From Ophiosphaerella korrae (lineage: Eukaryota; Ascomycota; Dothideomycetes; Pleosporales; Phaeosphaeriaceae), in assembly GCA_028456385.1 (NCBI GenBank), contig JALNQF010000086.1, positions 62,001 to 126,000 of the forward strand: 64,000 nucleotides of DNA. The letters run 5' to 3'. Made by a program: the position numbers and the translations under genes. How positions within the stretch are numbered: position 1 is the stretch's first letter; the number at the start of each line of letters is the position of its first letter. This document shows positions 21,275-31,239 of the stretch, piece by piece. Under the pieces are notes generated by a model that was not told the origin of the DNA, searched no databases, and saw only the letters and a program-made list of their open reading frames with translations.

Positions 21275-23976
21275 CTAAGAGTACTGCAACGACTCAATAT
21301 ATCCCGTAGCCTTGGGGTTCAGTTTATTATAATCCCCTCCGTGCTCAAGCAGCAAACGCACAATAGGTTCGTGGCCGTTTTGCGCCGCCTGCTGAAGTGC
21401 AGTCCCGAGGTATTTATCCTTTGCGTTGACGTCCGCTCCGTGCTCAAGCAGCAAACGTACAATAGGTTCGTAGCCGTTTTGCGCCGCCTGCTGAAGTGCA
21501 GTCCTGGGGTATTCATCCTTTGGGTTGACGTCCGCTCCGTGCTCAAGCAGCAAACGTATAATAGGTTCGTGGCCATTTTGCGCCGCCTGCTGAAGTGCAG
21601 TCCTGCGGTATTCATCCTTTGTGTTGACGTCCGCTCCGTGCTCAAGCAGCAGACGCACAACAGGTTCGTGGCCCTTCTCCGCCGCCTGGTATAGCGAGGT
21701 CCCTTGCTTAACGTCCGCTCCGCACTCAAGCAGCAAACGTATAATAGGTTCGTGGCCGTTTTGCACCGCCTGCTGAAGTGCGGTCCCGCGGTATTTATCC
21801 ATTGCGTTAACGTCCGCTCCGTGCTCAAGCAGCAGACGCACAATAGGTTCATTGCCGTTTGCTACTGATACTGATAGGGCTAGTGAAGTTGGTTGACTTA
21901 AGTTCGATATGCATGCCTTTTCGTACAACAGTTGTACAACAGCTTGATTCCCTCCTACCATAGCAGCATATATCGGAGAACCATACAGTTTCCCTTGCGT
22001 ATCAGCTTTTGCTCCGTGCTGAAGTAGTAACCGAACGATGATCTCATTACCTATTGCCGCTGCGTGTTCAAGTGCAAGACCGTCCTCTGCGTTAACGTCT
22101 GCTCCGTACTCAAGCAGCAGACGCACAACAGGTTCGTGGCCCTTCTCCGCCGCCTGGCATAGTGAGGTCCCTTGCTTGACGTCCGCTCCGCGCTCAAGTA
22201 GCAGACGTACAATAGGTTCGTGGCCGTTTTGCGCCGCCTGCTGAAGTGCAGTCCCGAGGTATTTATCCTTTGCGTTGACGTCCGCTCCGTGCTCAAGCAG
22301 CAAATGCACAATAGATTCGTGGCCGTTTTGCGCCGCCCGCTGAAGTGCAGTCCCGCGGTAGCTACTCTTTTCGTTGACGTCCGCTCCGTGCTCAAGCAGC
22401 AAATGCACAATAGATTCGTGGCCGTTTTGCGCCGCCCGCTGAAGTGCAGTCCCGCGGTAGCTACTCTTTTCGTTGACGTCCGCTCCGTGCTCAAGCAGCA
22501 AATGCACAATAGATTCGTGGCCGTTTTGCGCCGCCCGCTGAAGTGCAGTCCCGCGGTAGCTACTCTTTTCGTTGACGTCCGCTCCGTGCTCAAGCAGCAA
22601 ATGCACAATAGATTCGTGGCCGTTTTGCGCCGCCCGCTGAAGTGCAGTCCCGCGGTAGCTACTCTTTTCGTTGACGTCCGCTCCGTGCTCAAGCAGCAGA
22701 CGCACCACAGGTTCATGGCCCTTCTCCGCCGCCTGGCATAGTGAGGTCCCTTGCTTGACGTCCGCCCCGCGCTCAAGTAGCAGACGCACAACAGGATCAT
22801 TACCGTTTGCAGCCGCCCGCCCTAGGACATTTCCACAACCCCTGATCCATGTGTTAACATCTAGTCCATTTTCAAGGAGGAACTTTGCGGTATCCTCATC
22901 ACAATTCGCAGCTGCTAGCAGGTATGCTGCACTTTTGCTAACCCTAAAACTCGATGTTGCTCCATAAACGAGCAGCTGTATCAGGCGGTTGTTACCAGTT
23001 TTAGCCGCGAAATGTAGCGGTGTTCGTCCATGGTTGGTCTTTGCATCACGCTCCGCGCCCTTTTCTAACAACAACTTTGCTATAGTCTCTTGCTCCTTAG
23101 TAACCGCAAGATGTAGTGCTGATTCCCCCTTGCGGGATCTAGCATTGATGTCTGAACCCTGCTGTAACAACACTTGCGTGACAGATAGGTGTCCACCTAA
23201 TGCAGAAACGTGTAGCGGAGTATAGCCATTCTGGTCACGCATTAAAAGCGAACACCCTTTCTCTATAAGTAGTTGGACAATATCGGCTTGTCCCGAATAT
23301 GCCGCATCGTGGAGTACCGAATTGCCATGCGCGTCCTTTGCCGCGGTGCTGGCCCCCACATCGAGTAATAACCGTACGCATCCCGCATTGCCATTTCGTG
23401 CAGCAATATGAAGGGCTGTCTTTCTCTCGTCAGATGTTATCGCGGTATCAATCCCACAACCAACCAACAAACGCAATATAAGCTCATTGCCAACCTCCGC
23501 TGCTACCAGCAAACTTGAGGATTCCATCAAATGTTTCCGCTCTAACTGTGCCCGATTGCAAAACGCCTCAATATCTTCCTCCTGCAGTCCCTTCTTTGTT
23601 ACTACCCTGTTTCCGTGACAGGTCCGCATGTGTCTTCGTAAATTATCTTTCCGCGAAGTCCCTTTAAACATACATCCAGGAACATTACAGCGGAATCGAA
23701 TGGTGACGCTTTGGTGTTTCGTAGTGTGTCGATCAAGGTCGGTTCGCAGTGCAAAGCCTTTGCCGCAGTGTTTGCAGCAGTTTGGCCTGGAGTGGGTTTT
23801 GTAGTGCCGGCTTGCGACCTTTGATCAGCATTTAAACACATCAAAAGCTGCAAGAATACTTACTTGAACTGCCCACGGGTGGTGAATGTCTTAGGACAAA
23901 CATCGCACCTTATCAGACCATCAACATATCTATTCATATGGTTGTTGAGGGGGTTTGGTGGACGTACGAGGTCCAT
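21275..23976 (-). CDS. C2H2 zinc-finger / ankyrin-repeat fusion protein
   Basis: Two exons, 23976-23864 and 23810-21275 (intron donor GTAAGT, acceptor GCAAG); 882 residues. The splice reconstructs a perfect finger, CPKTFTTRGQF|NRHYKTH. Three C2H2 fingers follow one another at residues 24-44, 50-70 and 79-103. From about 134 to 870 there are about 23 ankyrin repeats of 33 residues. The first eight are diverged (TPLHVSALGGHLSVTQVLLQ), later ones are nearly uniform (ALQQAAQNGHEPIVRLLLEHGADVN). A motif KQGTSLCQAAEKGHEP recurs three times, pointing to larger block duplications, and one repeat is present in four near-identical tandem copies. Ankyrin arrays bind proteins and C2H2 fingers usually bind nucleic acid; the target is unknown. 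The frame upstream of the ATG remains protein-like back to a stop near 24079, without another ATG, so a further 5' exon may exist. Confidence 0.82.
22289..22684. repeat. 99-bp tandem repeat, four near-identical copies
   Basis: The segment containing GCGGTAGCTACTC recurs with an exact 99-bp spacing (22355, 22454, 22553, 22652). Each unit encodes one complete 33-residue ankyrin repeat (EKSSYRGTALQRAAQNGHES...). The four copies agree at essentially every base, including silent positions, so the amplification or homogenisation is recent. Confidence 0.92.
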
Positions 23977-24350
23977 GGCTCGAAGCTTGATTCTCACACG
24001 GATGTCCTTGTGGAAGTGTTTAAAGAATCTCGCAGGTAGAATCGGCCTTGAACCTTGCCAAGCGCTGGTGGGATGTAATCGACTCTACATCTCTACTCTT
24101 GTAAAGTAGAGGTGCAGAGCACAGCAGGCTAATGGCAACATCGCAGTAAGACGGCTTGGCGAAAGGGGCGTGCATTTGACAAGGCTTCGTTAGTTAAGTC
24201 GCAGCAGAGAAGGGGGGTGAGAACGGAAACCATAAGAGGCCCCGCTACCACATCGCCTCCATTTCCAACATTTGCCCAACTTTTCCAAAATCACGCTAAG
24301 CTCTGCTAGCAATCTAACTCTACTATTGGTCACCCTTCCCTCGTCGCACG
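23977..24350. promoter_or_regulatory. Divergent promoter region between two zinc-finger genes
   Basis: 374 bp separate the two start codons. The part near 23977-24080 is still protein-like in the frame of the ankyrin gene (see that entry). No TATA box or binding site was identified with confidence. Confidence 0.5.
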
Positions 24351-25432
24351 ATGCCACCATACCGACACGCCCTAGGCTCTAGCAACGGAGAACCTCCGTA
24401 AGGCTTTTTTTTTTGACGCTAAAGCAGGTATGCCTCTTCAAACACCACCTTCAGATCTCACACCCGGTAAGCCACCGCCCCTCGCCCCTCCTCGCACAGG
24501 CCATTGTTGATGACGTGTCTTTTAGCCAAAGCACTCCCTACGAAAGGATTCCCTGCGATTGGCTGGGATGCACTAAGACCTTTACACGTTACTCCGACCT
24601 TGTTCGTCACCAGAATTCAGTCCACAAGCTGACGAACCAATTCTGGTGCATGGTCAATGGTTGCACCCGTAGCGAAAGCTTCTCTGGCCAGCGACGCCCT
24701 TTTCCACGAAAGGACAAGCTCGACTCTCATGTGAGGAAAGTCCATCAGGCTGCTGTTCCTCTTTCTCAATCTTCGACTTTCTCAGCCGCTGGGGCTCCTG
24801 AAATTAATGGGCTTACCTATTTTGAGTGGTCTACTGGCACTTACAGATTAGTCACGGGCGGCAGAGCAATGGGAGACAGTGGGCTTATCGACTCTAACGG
24901 ATTCCCTGCAATTGATAGTTTTGCCAACGTCGACGGGTTCGCCAACGCCGACGGGTTTACCAATGTCGAAGGGTTCACCAACATCGAGGGGTTCGCCAAC
25001 GCCGAGGGATTCGCCAACGTCGAAGGGTTTGCCAATATCGAGGGGTTCGCCAACGTCGAGAACTTCGTCAACGTCGAGAACTTCGCCAACGTTGAGAACT
25101 TCGCTAACGTCGAGGGGTTTGCTAACGCTGAGAACTTCCCTAACAGCGGAGGGTTTGCCAACGTCTTTGCCAATGTCGAGGGGTTTGCCAACGTCGAGGG
25201 GTTTGCTAACGTCGAGGGGTTTGCCAACGTCGAGGGGTTTGCCAACGTCGAGGGGTTTGCCAACGTCGAGGGGTTTGCCAACGTCGAGGGGTTTGCCAAT
25301 ATTGAGGGATTCACCAATGTCGAGGGGTTTGCCAACGCCGAGAACTTTGCTGACGTTGAGGTGTTTGCCAACGCTGAGAACTTCCCCAATAGCGGAGGGT
25401 TCGCTGATGCCGAAGGGAGGGACGTTGACTAG
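24351..25432 (+). CDS. C2H2 zinc-finger protein with hexapeptide-repeat tail
   Basis: Three exons, 24351-24397, 24428-24466 and 24526-25432; 330 residues. The exons join in frame (NGEPP|YASSNTTFRSHT|RQSTPYERIPCDW). Two fingers are visible: CDWLGCTKTFTRYSDLVRHQ with a second His at SVH (residues ~39-62), and a longer-loop finger CMVNGC...PRKDKLDSH with RKVH. After a short linker (to ~160) the rest of the protein is about 27 copies of a six-residue unit, mostly FANVEG with variants FTNVEG, FANAEN and FANIEG. I know no family with this unit. The six-residue period with a bulky hydrophobic at position 1 and an aliphatic at position 4 could form a beta-solenoid or another extended stack, but this is speculation. 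The first two exons are very short and rest on splice logic; the third is certain as an open frame. Confidence 0.7.
24920..25417. repeat. 18-bp coding minisatellite (FANVEG repeat)
   Basis: Unit consensus GGGTTTGCCAACGTCGAG. About 27 units are present; those between roughly 25175 and 25300 are identical or differ by one silent base, while the flanking ones carry replacements. One unit near 25160 lacks two codons but keeps the frame. Because of the 18-bp period, several other frames are also open across the array. Confidence 0.93.
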
Positions 25433-25932
25433 TGTTAGTGTAGACATCCCATTGCGGATTAGCTTGTATCTTAAACAGTAGGGGAGCCCATTCGAATATC
25501 TCACTTCAATCATCACAAATCAGTTTATTCCAATTATTTCTTTTCCTCAGCAGCGATAAATGTTCGCTGCTACAAAGCTAACCAACATCAGATGCTGTCT
25601 CAATGAATAGTGTCGTATCATCAGCCCCAGCTACACAAAACAGCCATGTAAACCCCCCCCCAAAAAATAAATAGATAAATACAATAGCGGGGAAGCACCA
25701 TGGCCAGATAATTAATTACGTGTAATCTATGCCCACATAATGCAAGATAATCATCATATTCTTCATTCATCTCTAAACCCCAAACAATACGAATATATAA
25801 CCAGCTCCACAGACTCAAGCCATACCTCCACCAAGGCACCGCTACATCCACTTTTCATCTACGCCAGCCCAACCCCCCCAGGCCAGCAAACCACAAATGC
25901 ACCATATACACAACTACTCATCTCCCAACACC
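25433..25932. other. Intergenic region between convergent genes
   Basis: 3' flanks of the hexapeptide-repeat gene (plus) and the TLC gene (minus). A C-run followed by AAAAAATAAATAG at 25648-25675 could serve as a polyadenylation region. No gene seen. Confidence 0.6.
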
Positions 25933-27095
25933 TCACCCCTTCCTTCTTCCCCCCGTCCGACTCTTAACCTCGCTCTGAACCTCCAGCGTCGCCCCGCTCT
26001 TGTTCAACACAACGGGGGCCCCGCCGTCTAAATAATCCTCGCCATCCACCTCCAGCGCAGCGGGCGTAGACACATTCATGCCCTCGACCAACACCTTCTC
26101 CTTAGCCACGGCTTCCGCCTCGGGGCGTCGCGTGCCCATCGGGGGATCGAAGCGGGTGCGCAGGGCCTCAATCATCTTGCTGAACCAGAACCAGTTAAGG
26201 CCGTTGAGCGTGATATTGGAGGCGAGGTATACGGTCGCCAGCCAGAGGGGCACGATTTGGCCTGGGGCGAAGTGCAGGACGTGGGAGTCTGGGGTGGAGA
26301 GTGGGGATGGTTTTGAGGCGGGTGCGAAGGCGCCGGCACTGTGGGCGCGGAAGATGTCGATGAAGACGCGGATAGATTGGTATGTGCCCCAACAGAGGCG
26401 GCAGGAGAAGAAAGTGACGAGGAGCATGAGGCCATTTACCAATTGCAGGGTGGAGCCCGTCATGTTGAGTTTGTCGCAGAACCAGTGGATGTTGAGGAAG
26501 GGGGAGGAGAGTTCGTAGAGGATGAAGTGGGTGGCGTAGAAATTGACAAAGGGGCGCTGGTCGGTATAATCAGTCTCTGGAGTTTGGATTGCTTGAACAT
26601 GGCGGAACTTACGAAGCCAATGGAGTAGACGCAGAGGGCGGATATGGCGTGGAACAACATGCCGAGACCGAACATCTCGAGGTTTTGCAGCGTGATGACG
26701 AGGTCCCAGAGGAAGTAACCGGCTGCAAAGGCTTGGATGAGGCCGGACGCGCCTGTGTAGCCGTGGACGCGCTCGGTGGTGTCCATGGCGCTTCGTTCGT
26801 CGTCCGCCCAATTGACCCACAACGACAAGCCGCATATCAGCACGGCTTGCACGAGGGAGACAATGTGCACATCCCAGTTGAGCTTGGTACGGGCATTGAA
26901 CGAAAGATAGATCCGTGGGAAGAAGTAGCGCGAGAGGGCAGGTGCGACATACTTGTTGGTGACGTGGTAGAGGGCAAAGGCGAAAATGACCTCGTGGAAA
27001 TGCAGTGGGAGGGTTTGGAACGAGAAATACTCGGCTACCTTCTCGACATAGGGAACGAGGGCGGCCGGCGGTGAAAGTGGGAATGGGTCGCGCAT
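25933..27095 (-). CDS. TLC-domain membrane protein
   Basis: Two exons, 27095-26613 and 26556-25933, intron of 56 bp (GTAAGT...CCAG); 368 residues. The junction reads VYSIGF|RPFVNFYATHFILYELSSPFLNIHW. Several hydrophobic segments span residues ~30-310, and the pattern of a His-containing helix followed by YELSSPFLNIHWFCDKL is typical of the TRAM/LAG1/CLN8 (TLC) family, closest in feel to the TMEM56/TLCD4 branch rather than to the ceramide synthases, since no Lag1 double-His motif is obvious. TLC proteins reside in ER-type membranes and act in or sense lipid metabolism; the substrate here is unknown. The last ~70 residues are polar and probably cytosolic. Confidence 0.87.
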
Positions 27096-27586
27096 AGCTT
27101 AGGAGGGATGGTCAGGGCCAGTCTCGCCGTGGGAGGGTGGGAGGGATGAGGAGAGGAGAAGTAGAGAAGTATGTCGGCGAGGTGAAGCAGGCGAGGCAGT
27201 AGCCTGGCTGGGGAGAGGGTCTTTATGAGATCAGCGCTTGCCTGGGACGTTCTCCAGGCCGAGCCCTTAGCGAGCTGATGTTGTGCCGCAGTTAGGCACA
27301 CGACCCCGGGTAGCAGCCACACGACCACGTCATTTCGGCCCTTGTCTCAACTTGGCCTTGTGCACCGCCACGTGAGGCAGCATGCGTCCACCATACTCTT
27401 CCACTTTTGCTTGCATATGTTGCTTGGAGAATACGGGATGTCATGTGAGCTACAGAATAGCGTAGCGATAAATTGCATAGCTAATTTGGCTCTATGATGG
27501 AATAGATCGACACGGAAAGAATAAGTAGGTATCATATATAAATCATAAGCTCAGGGATACTGGGCGGCCTTTGCCAATCTTATATA
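27096..27586. other. Intergenic region
   Basis: Upstream region of the TLC gene and 3' flank of the next minus-strand gene. Nothing recognisable; the half near 27400-27586 is AT-rich. Confidence 0.55.
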
Positions 27587-28876
27587 TCAGGTGTAGGGCA
27601 CTATGACGTTGTGCTTCAACCAGCAATTCCCGCACATGTCATCTCGAAGCCTCTCGGCATACGCTTCCAAGAATAGCGCACCGACATACGAGGTCCGCTC
27701 AATCCTGTCGAGAAGAGAGTAGAAGTCTTGCAGAGTCTTGTAGCTTTTGATTTGCTTTGGCGGACTTGGTTTTTCGTCAGAATCAGACTGTACGGGCTCT
27801 GGAAATAGTGGCATGCGCGGCCACTCGCTAGAACTTGGGCTTGGTAGTTCTGTGTTGTTGTGTGCGGCCTTTGTCGATGTGGAAGGGTGCGTCGGTAATG
27901 TGAATATTCTTGCCTTCATGGGCGTTAGTGGTGGTTCTGGTGACCCCGTGAGGTCGATGGTCTCGATCAGATCTGGTGGCTTTTGTGCGGATATCTGCTT
28001 CGCATTTTCAGACAAAGGTGTTTCTTCTGCATCACTGAATATCTTCTGAAGATGCAGCTGCGTGTTGATCCACAACATCCACGTCACCTCCGTTATGTCT
28101 TCCGTCATAAAGATAAGCTTGAGCGCAAGCTTCATCTCATGCTCATTTTGGTAAGGATGGAACTTATTTTTGCGGCTGTGCTTTCCACCATTAATCCGCT
28201 CTGGGTCCTCGACAAATGGATCTAGTATACCCAACTCGTAGTTGACCTTCCAGGTCAACTCTTCATTTAGATCCTTGTCGTGGATCGATACAAGCGTGTC
28301 GTCCCAGCTTAGGCGCTCAGCGACCAGGAACACTTTTCGCATGTGTGGGGTTACTTTGCGTTCGTGCCGGCAAACCGGGCAACGGAATGGATGCGATGGT
28401 TTGTCGTCTTCACGATGATGGAGATTGTGCCATGAATCGTAGCTCATCAGGCCTAGTGGATACGGCACCCAATGAAAGTCCTGACATAGTTTGCTATCTG
28501 GATGAGGCGCATGCAGAATCACCGGCTTGTGTGTGTTATTGTCCAGTGAGGGGGCTGCCGTAGTCTGCTGGAGAGATGCTAAATTAGGTTGTGATGGTCC
28601 AGAAGGTGACACAAGCTGCGTCGCAGAGCCATTTATAAGTCGGTTTTCCAAAGGGAATATAGATCCAGAGTCCAGCTCTGCATCCCACACATTTGCCCGC
28701 GCTTGGGATGACTGTAGTGGGGTTCTTGGTTGACTAGATAGAAGGGCTGAATTTGCCTTAGTTTTCTCCTTTGGTACCGGGGATGACGGTTCCGGCTTAA
28801 GCAGCCTTGGCGACTTGGGAGTAGCTGGAAGTTCCCATAGATTTTCTGCATTGCGTTTGCGTGATCTGGAAGCCAT
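27587..28876 (-). CDS. Unknown protein with two cysteine pairs
   Basis: Single exon of 429 residues from the ATG at 28876 (MASRSRKRNAENLW). A longer in-frame start at 28996 would place the N-terminus inside the divergent synthetase leader and is less likely. The first ~120 residues and the region ~290-380 are Ser/Pro rich and probably disordered; a KRKR-like basic start suggests nuclear location. A conserved-looking core begins near residue 130 (DFHWVPYPLGLMSYDSWHNLHH), with a pair CPVCRHERKVTPHMRK that could be half of a zinc site, and the C-terminus has CGNCWLKHN. I do not recognise the family. Its start lies only 148 bp from that of the mitochondrial seryl-tRNA synthetase on the other strand. 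Confidence 0.75.
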   Translation of the reverse strand: MASRSRKRNAENLWELPATPKSPRLLKPEPSSPVPKEKTKANSALLSSQPRTPLQSSQARANVWDAELDSGSIFPLENRLINGSATQLVSPSGPSQPNLASLQQTTAAPSLDNNTHKPVILHAPHPDSKLCQDFHWVPYPLGLMSYDSWHNLHHREDDKPSHPFRCPVCRHERKVTPHMRKVFLVAERLSWDDTLVSIHDKDLNEELTWKVNYELGILDPFVEDPERINGGKHSRKNKFHPYQNEHEMKLALKLIFMTEDITEVTWMLWINTQLHLQKIFSDAEETPLSENAKQISAQKPPDLIETIDLTGSPEPPLTPMKARIFTLPTHPSTSTKAAHNNTELPSPSSSEWPRMPLFPEPVQSDSDEKPSPPKQIKSYKTLQDFYSLLDRIERTSYVGALFLEAYAERLRDDMCGNCWLKHNVIVPYT

Positions 28877-29024
28877 GCTAGTCCCATGGTGAATCGACCG
28901 GATGAAAGGTGGTGGGGTGACGCGACTACGACGGATCGGCGCAGGGATCTTTGCGCCTAGCGATGGGCTCGACCAAAAAGTTCCACGGACTATCATCCCA
29001 ATTGAATTCCTTCGTGGTGTCGTG
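28877..29024. promoter_or_regulatory. Short bidirectional promoter
   Basis: Only 148 bp lie between the preferred start codons of the two divergent genes. Both strands are open in frame across it, so the leaders may overlap. No promoter motif assigned. Confidence 0.45.
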
Positions 29025-30554
29025 ATGAGAGCTCTTCAACGGTCTTTGCCAGGCTGCACATTATCTGCGGGGAATTGTGTCTACACACAATCTGCAGCTC
29101 TTCGAATAACATGCTACACACAGCGCAACTATACTCGACCAGCGTTCGCCCCAAAACCCATCATTGACATCAAGCATATTCGGCAAAACCCTGGACTCTA
29201 TGAGCAGAATTGCATAGACCGTAATTATGCCGCGCACAGCAAATCTCCATGGCGGATAATCGACCTCCACGAGCAATGGCTTGCGCTTCAGCAGAGTGCT
29301 CGTGGACTACGAGAGCGCAACAACCAGCTTCGGGCCCAGCTATCGCAGACGGCTGCGCGTATGAAGCAAGGAGGCGATGAAAAGGATGTACAGACAAAAC
29401 AAGGAATCGTAGATGAAGCGAAAGCTTTGAAGGCCGAGCTGAGCAGCATCGAAACACAAGAGACACAGCTACAGGAAGAGATTGAAGCTCTGGCACAGGA
29501 TTTGCCAAACCTCAGCAGTACCCACACTCCAGTCGGTACAGAAGCTGCAATTGCCGGATACATCAATGAGCACCTGTCACCGGCAAGCTTACCTGATAGT
29601 CGCACCCAGAAGTCACATGTTGATATTGGCCAAGATCTGGGAATCCTCGACTTCTCAGGCTCAGCGCAGACATCAGGCTGGGGATGGTACTTTCTCGTAG
29701 GGGACGGCGCAATGCTAGAACAGGCGCTCGTTCAATACGCATTGGGCGTTGCACGGAAGCATGGGTGGAAAGCAGTGGCTCCACCCTCCTTGGTGTATTC
29801 GCACATCGCCTCGGCATGTGGTTTCCAACCAAGAGACCAAAATGGAGAACAGCAGATATACGCCATTGAGCAGTCTGGAAAAGACAAGCCAAAGCCACAG
29901 CTGGCGCTTGCGGGGACGGCAGAAATCCCACTGGCTGGCATGAAGGCCAATCAGACCTTGGATGAGTCACAGCTGCCGATGAAGATGGTTGGCGTGAGCA
30001 GATGCTACCGCGCCGAAGCTGGTGCCAGAGGGGCGGACACAAAGGGCCTTTACCGAGTGCACGAGTTTACTAAAGTCGAAATGTTCGCCTGGACGCTGCC
30101 AGACAATGCTGGCGACGACCACTTCACACCGTCCAGCCCTGCCATCTCAGAAGCTATTTTCGAGGAAATGCAGTCCATCCAGCAGGAGATTCTCTCGTCT
30201 CTTGGCCTCCACTGCCGCATATTAGAAATGCCAACAACAGACTTGGGCGCAAGTGCAACTAGGAAACGCGACATTGAAGCCTTTTTCCCATCTCGACGGG
30301 AGAAGGACAAAGGATGGGGTGAAGTGACGTCGACGTCCATGTGCACAGACTACCAAGCTCGACGCCTGCACACTCGCACGCGCATCAAGGGAAAACTCGA
30401 GTTCCCACACACTCTGAATGGGACGGCTCTGGCCGTGCCCCGCGTGCTTGCAGCGATGCTAGAGAACCACTGGAACGAGGAGACTAGGAGAGTAACGATA
30501 CCGCATGTTCTGCGGCCATTTATGGGCGGGCAGGAGACGATTCAGAGAGGATAG
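29025..30554 (+). CDS. DIA4: Seryl-tRNA synthetase, probably mitochondrial
   Basis: Single exon, 509 residues from the ATG at 29025 (MRALQRSLPGCTLSAGN). The N-terminus is rich in Arg, Ser, Thr and Ala without acids, fitting a mitochondrial presequence. Residues ~45-180 form the long antiparallel coiled-coil arm that holds tRNA-Ser (DLHEQWLALQQSARGLRERN and following). The class II catalytic core shows TAEIPLAGM, motif 2 GVSRCYRAEAGARGADTKGL with YRVHEFTKVEMF, and motif 3 NGTALAVPRVLAAMLENHW. The enzyme charges tRNA-Ser with serine using ATP. Mitochondrial rather than cytosolic identity is inferred from the presequence and the bacterial-like core. The longer frame from 28902 is possible but would overlap the leader of the divergent neighbour. 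Symbol by analogy to yeast. Confidence 0.9.
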   Translation: MRALQRSLPGCTLSAGNCVYTQSAALRITCYTQRNYTRPAFAPKPIIDIKHIRQNPGLYEQNCIDRNYAAHSKSPWRIIDLHEQWLALQQSARGLRERNNQLRAQLSQTAARMKQGGDEKDVQTKQGIVDEAKALKAELSSIETQETQLQEEIEALAQDLPNLSSTHTPVGTEAAIAGYINEHLSPASLPDSRTQKSHVDIGQDLGILDFSGSAQTSGWGWYFLVGDGAMLEQALVQYALGVARKHGWKAVAPPSLVYSHIASACGFQPRDQNGEQQIYAIEQSGKDKPKPQLALAGTAEIPLAGMKANQTLDESQLPMKMVGVSRCYRAEAGARGADTKGLYRVHEFTKVEMFAWTLPDNAGDDHFTPSSPAISEAIFEEMQSIQQEILSSLGLHCRILEMPTTDLGASATRKRDIEAFFPSRREKDKGWGEVTSTSMCTDYQARRLHTRTRIKGKLEFPHTLNGTALAVPRVLAAMLENHWNEETRRVTIPHVLRPFMGGQETIQRG

Positions 30555-31239
30555 CACGTCGTGCAGGATTTGTAGATAGCCAGGAGCATCGTTTGGCCCA
30601 GGCGTGTCAAGGCCATCTCTGCCCTGCATTTTTGTTTCTTGATTCTCCCCAATCCTTGGGCTGCCGCGGCATCCCAGCTGTTTGCCATCGAGGCTGAATC
30701 CGAGCTTGGCTGCGGCTACCGGCGGTGATTGGCGCACGGCGGTGGTGTGCATGCGAGGGCCTGCATGCAAGCAAACGGGCCATGTGAGCATTTGCCACAA
30801 CCACTATTGTCTGCTGCTGCGGGCCTCCTGAAACACTCTTGCATCCCCACCATTGTCCGCGCCAGGCTCAAAGGACCAGGAGTCGGTGCTGTGTTTTGTT
30901 GTGATCGAGTCCTGGCCCACCACTTTCTCTCTGGCCGTCGCAACTTGTGGTGGGGTCAGCCAGCCTTTCGCCAGCCTCATCCCATAGCGAGCCAGACGAC
31001 ATCCCGACCACCGGCCGGCTGCACTCGACCTGCACTGGGTGTGTATACACAACGTAGCCCGCACCCGCAGCCACGCTCTTTTACGCGCGTGTAGCCCCGT
31101 TCCAGCCATCTGTGCCCGCCGCATATAGCTGGGCGCAAGGCCGCAAACAGCCACGCTCGACTGCTGCTGGTCTGCTGGCCTGCTGCACTCGTGGGCTCGA
31201 CGACGACACTCCAAGAGCTGGCATTCAGAGTCGCGGCGC
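30555..31239. other. Intergenic region, 5' of the BTB gene
   Basis: GC-rich, no gene supported. Minus-strand frames here are low-complexity shadows. Probably contains the long leader of the BTB gene. Confidence 0.55.

Noticed and set aside
22289..22684. Possible CRISPR-like array
   Set aside because: Units are directly adjacent without unique spacers and encode ankyrin repeats in frame; this is a eukaryotic coding repeat.
24841..25516. Open frames on the minus strand and in another plus frame across the hexapeptide array
   Set aside because: They are by-products of an 18-bp period without stop codons in several frames; they have no finger domain or separate start.
28877..28996. Longer N-terminus of the unknown minus-strand protein (start 28996) and of SerRS (start 28902)
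   Set aside because: The two extensions overlap each other on opposite strands; the shorter starts give sensible N-termini and leave room for promoters.
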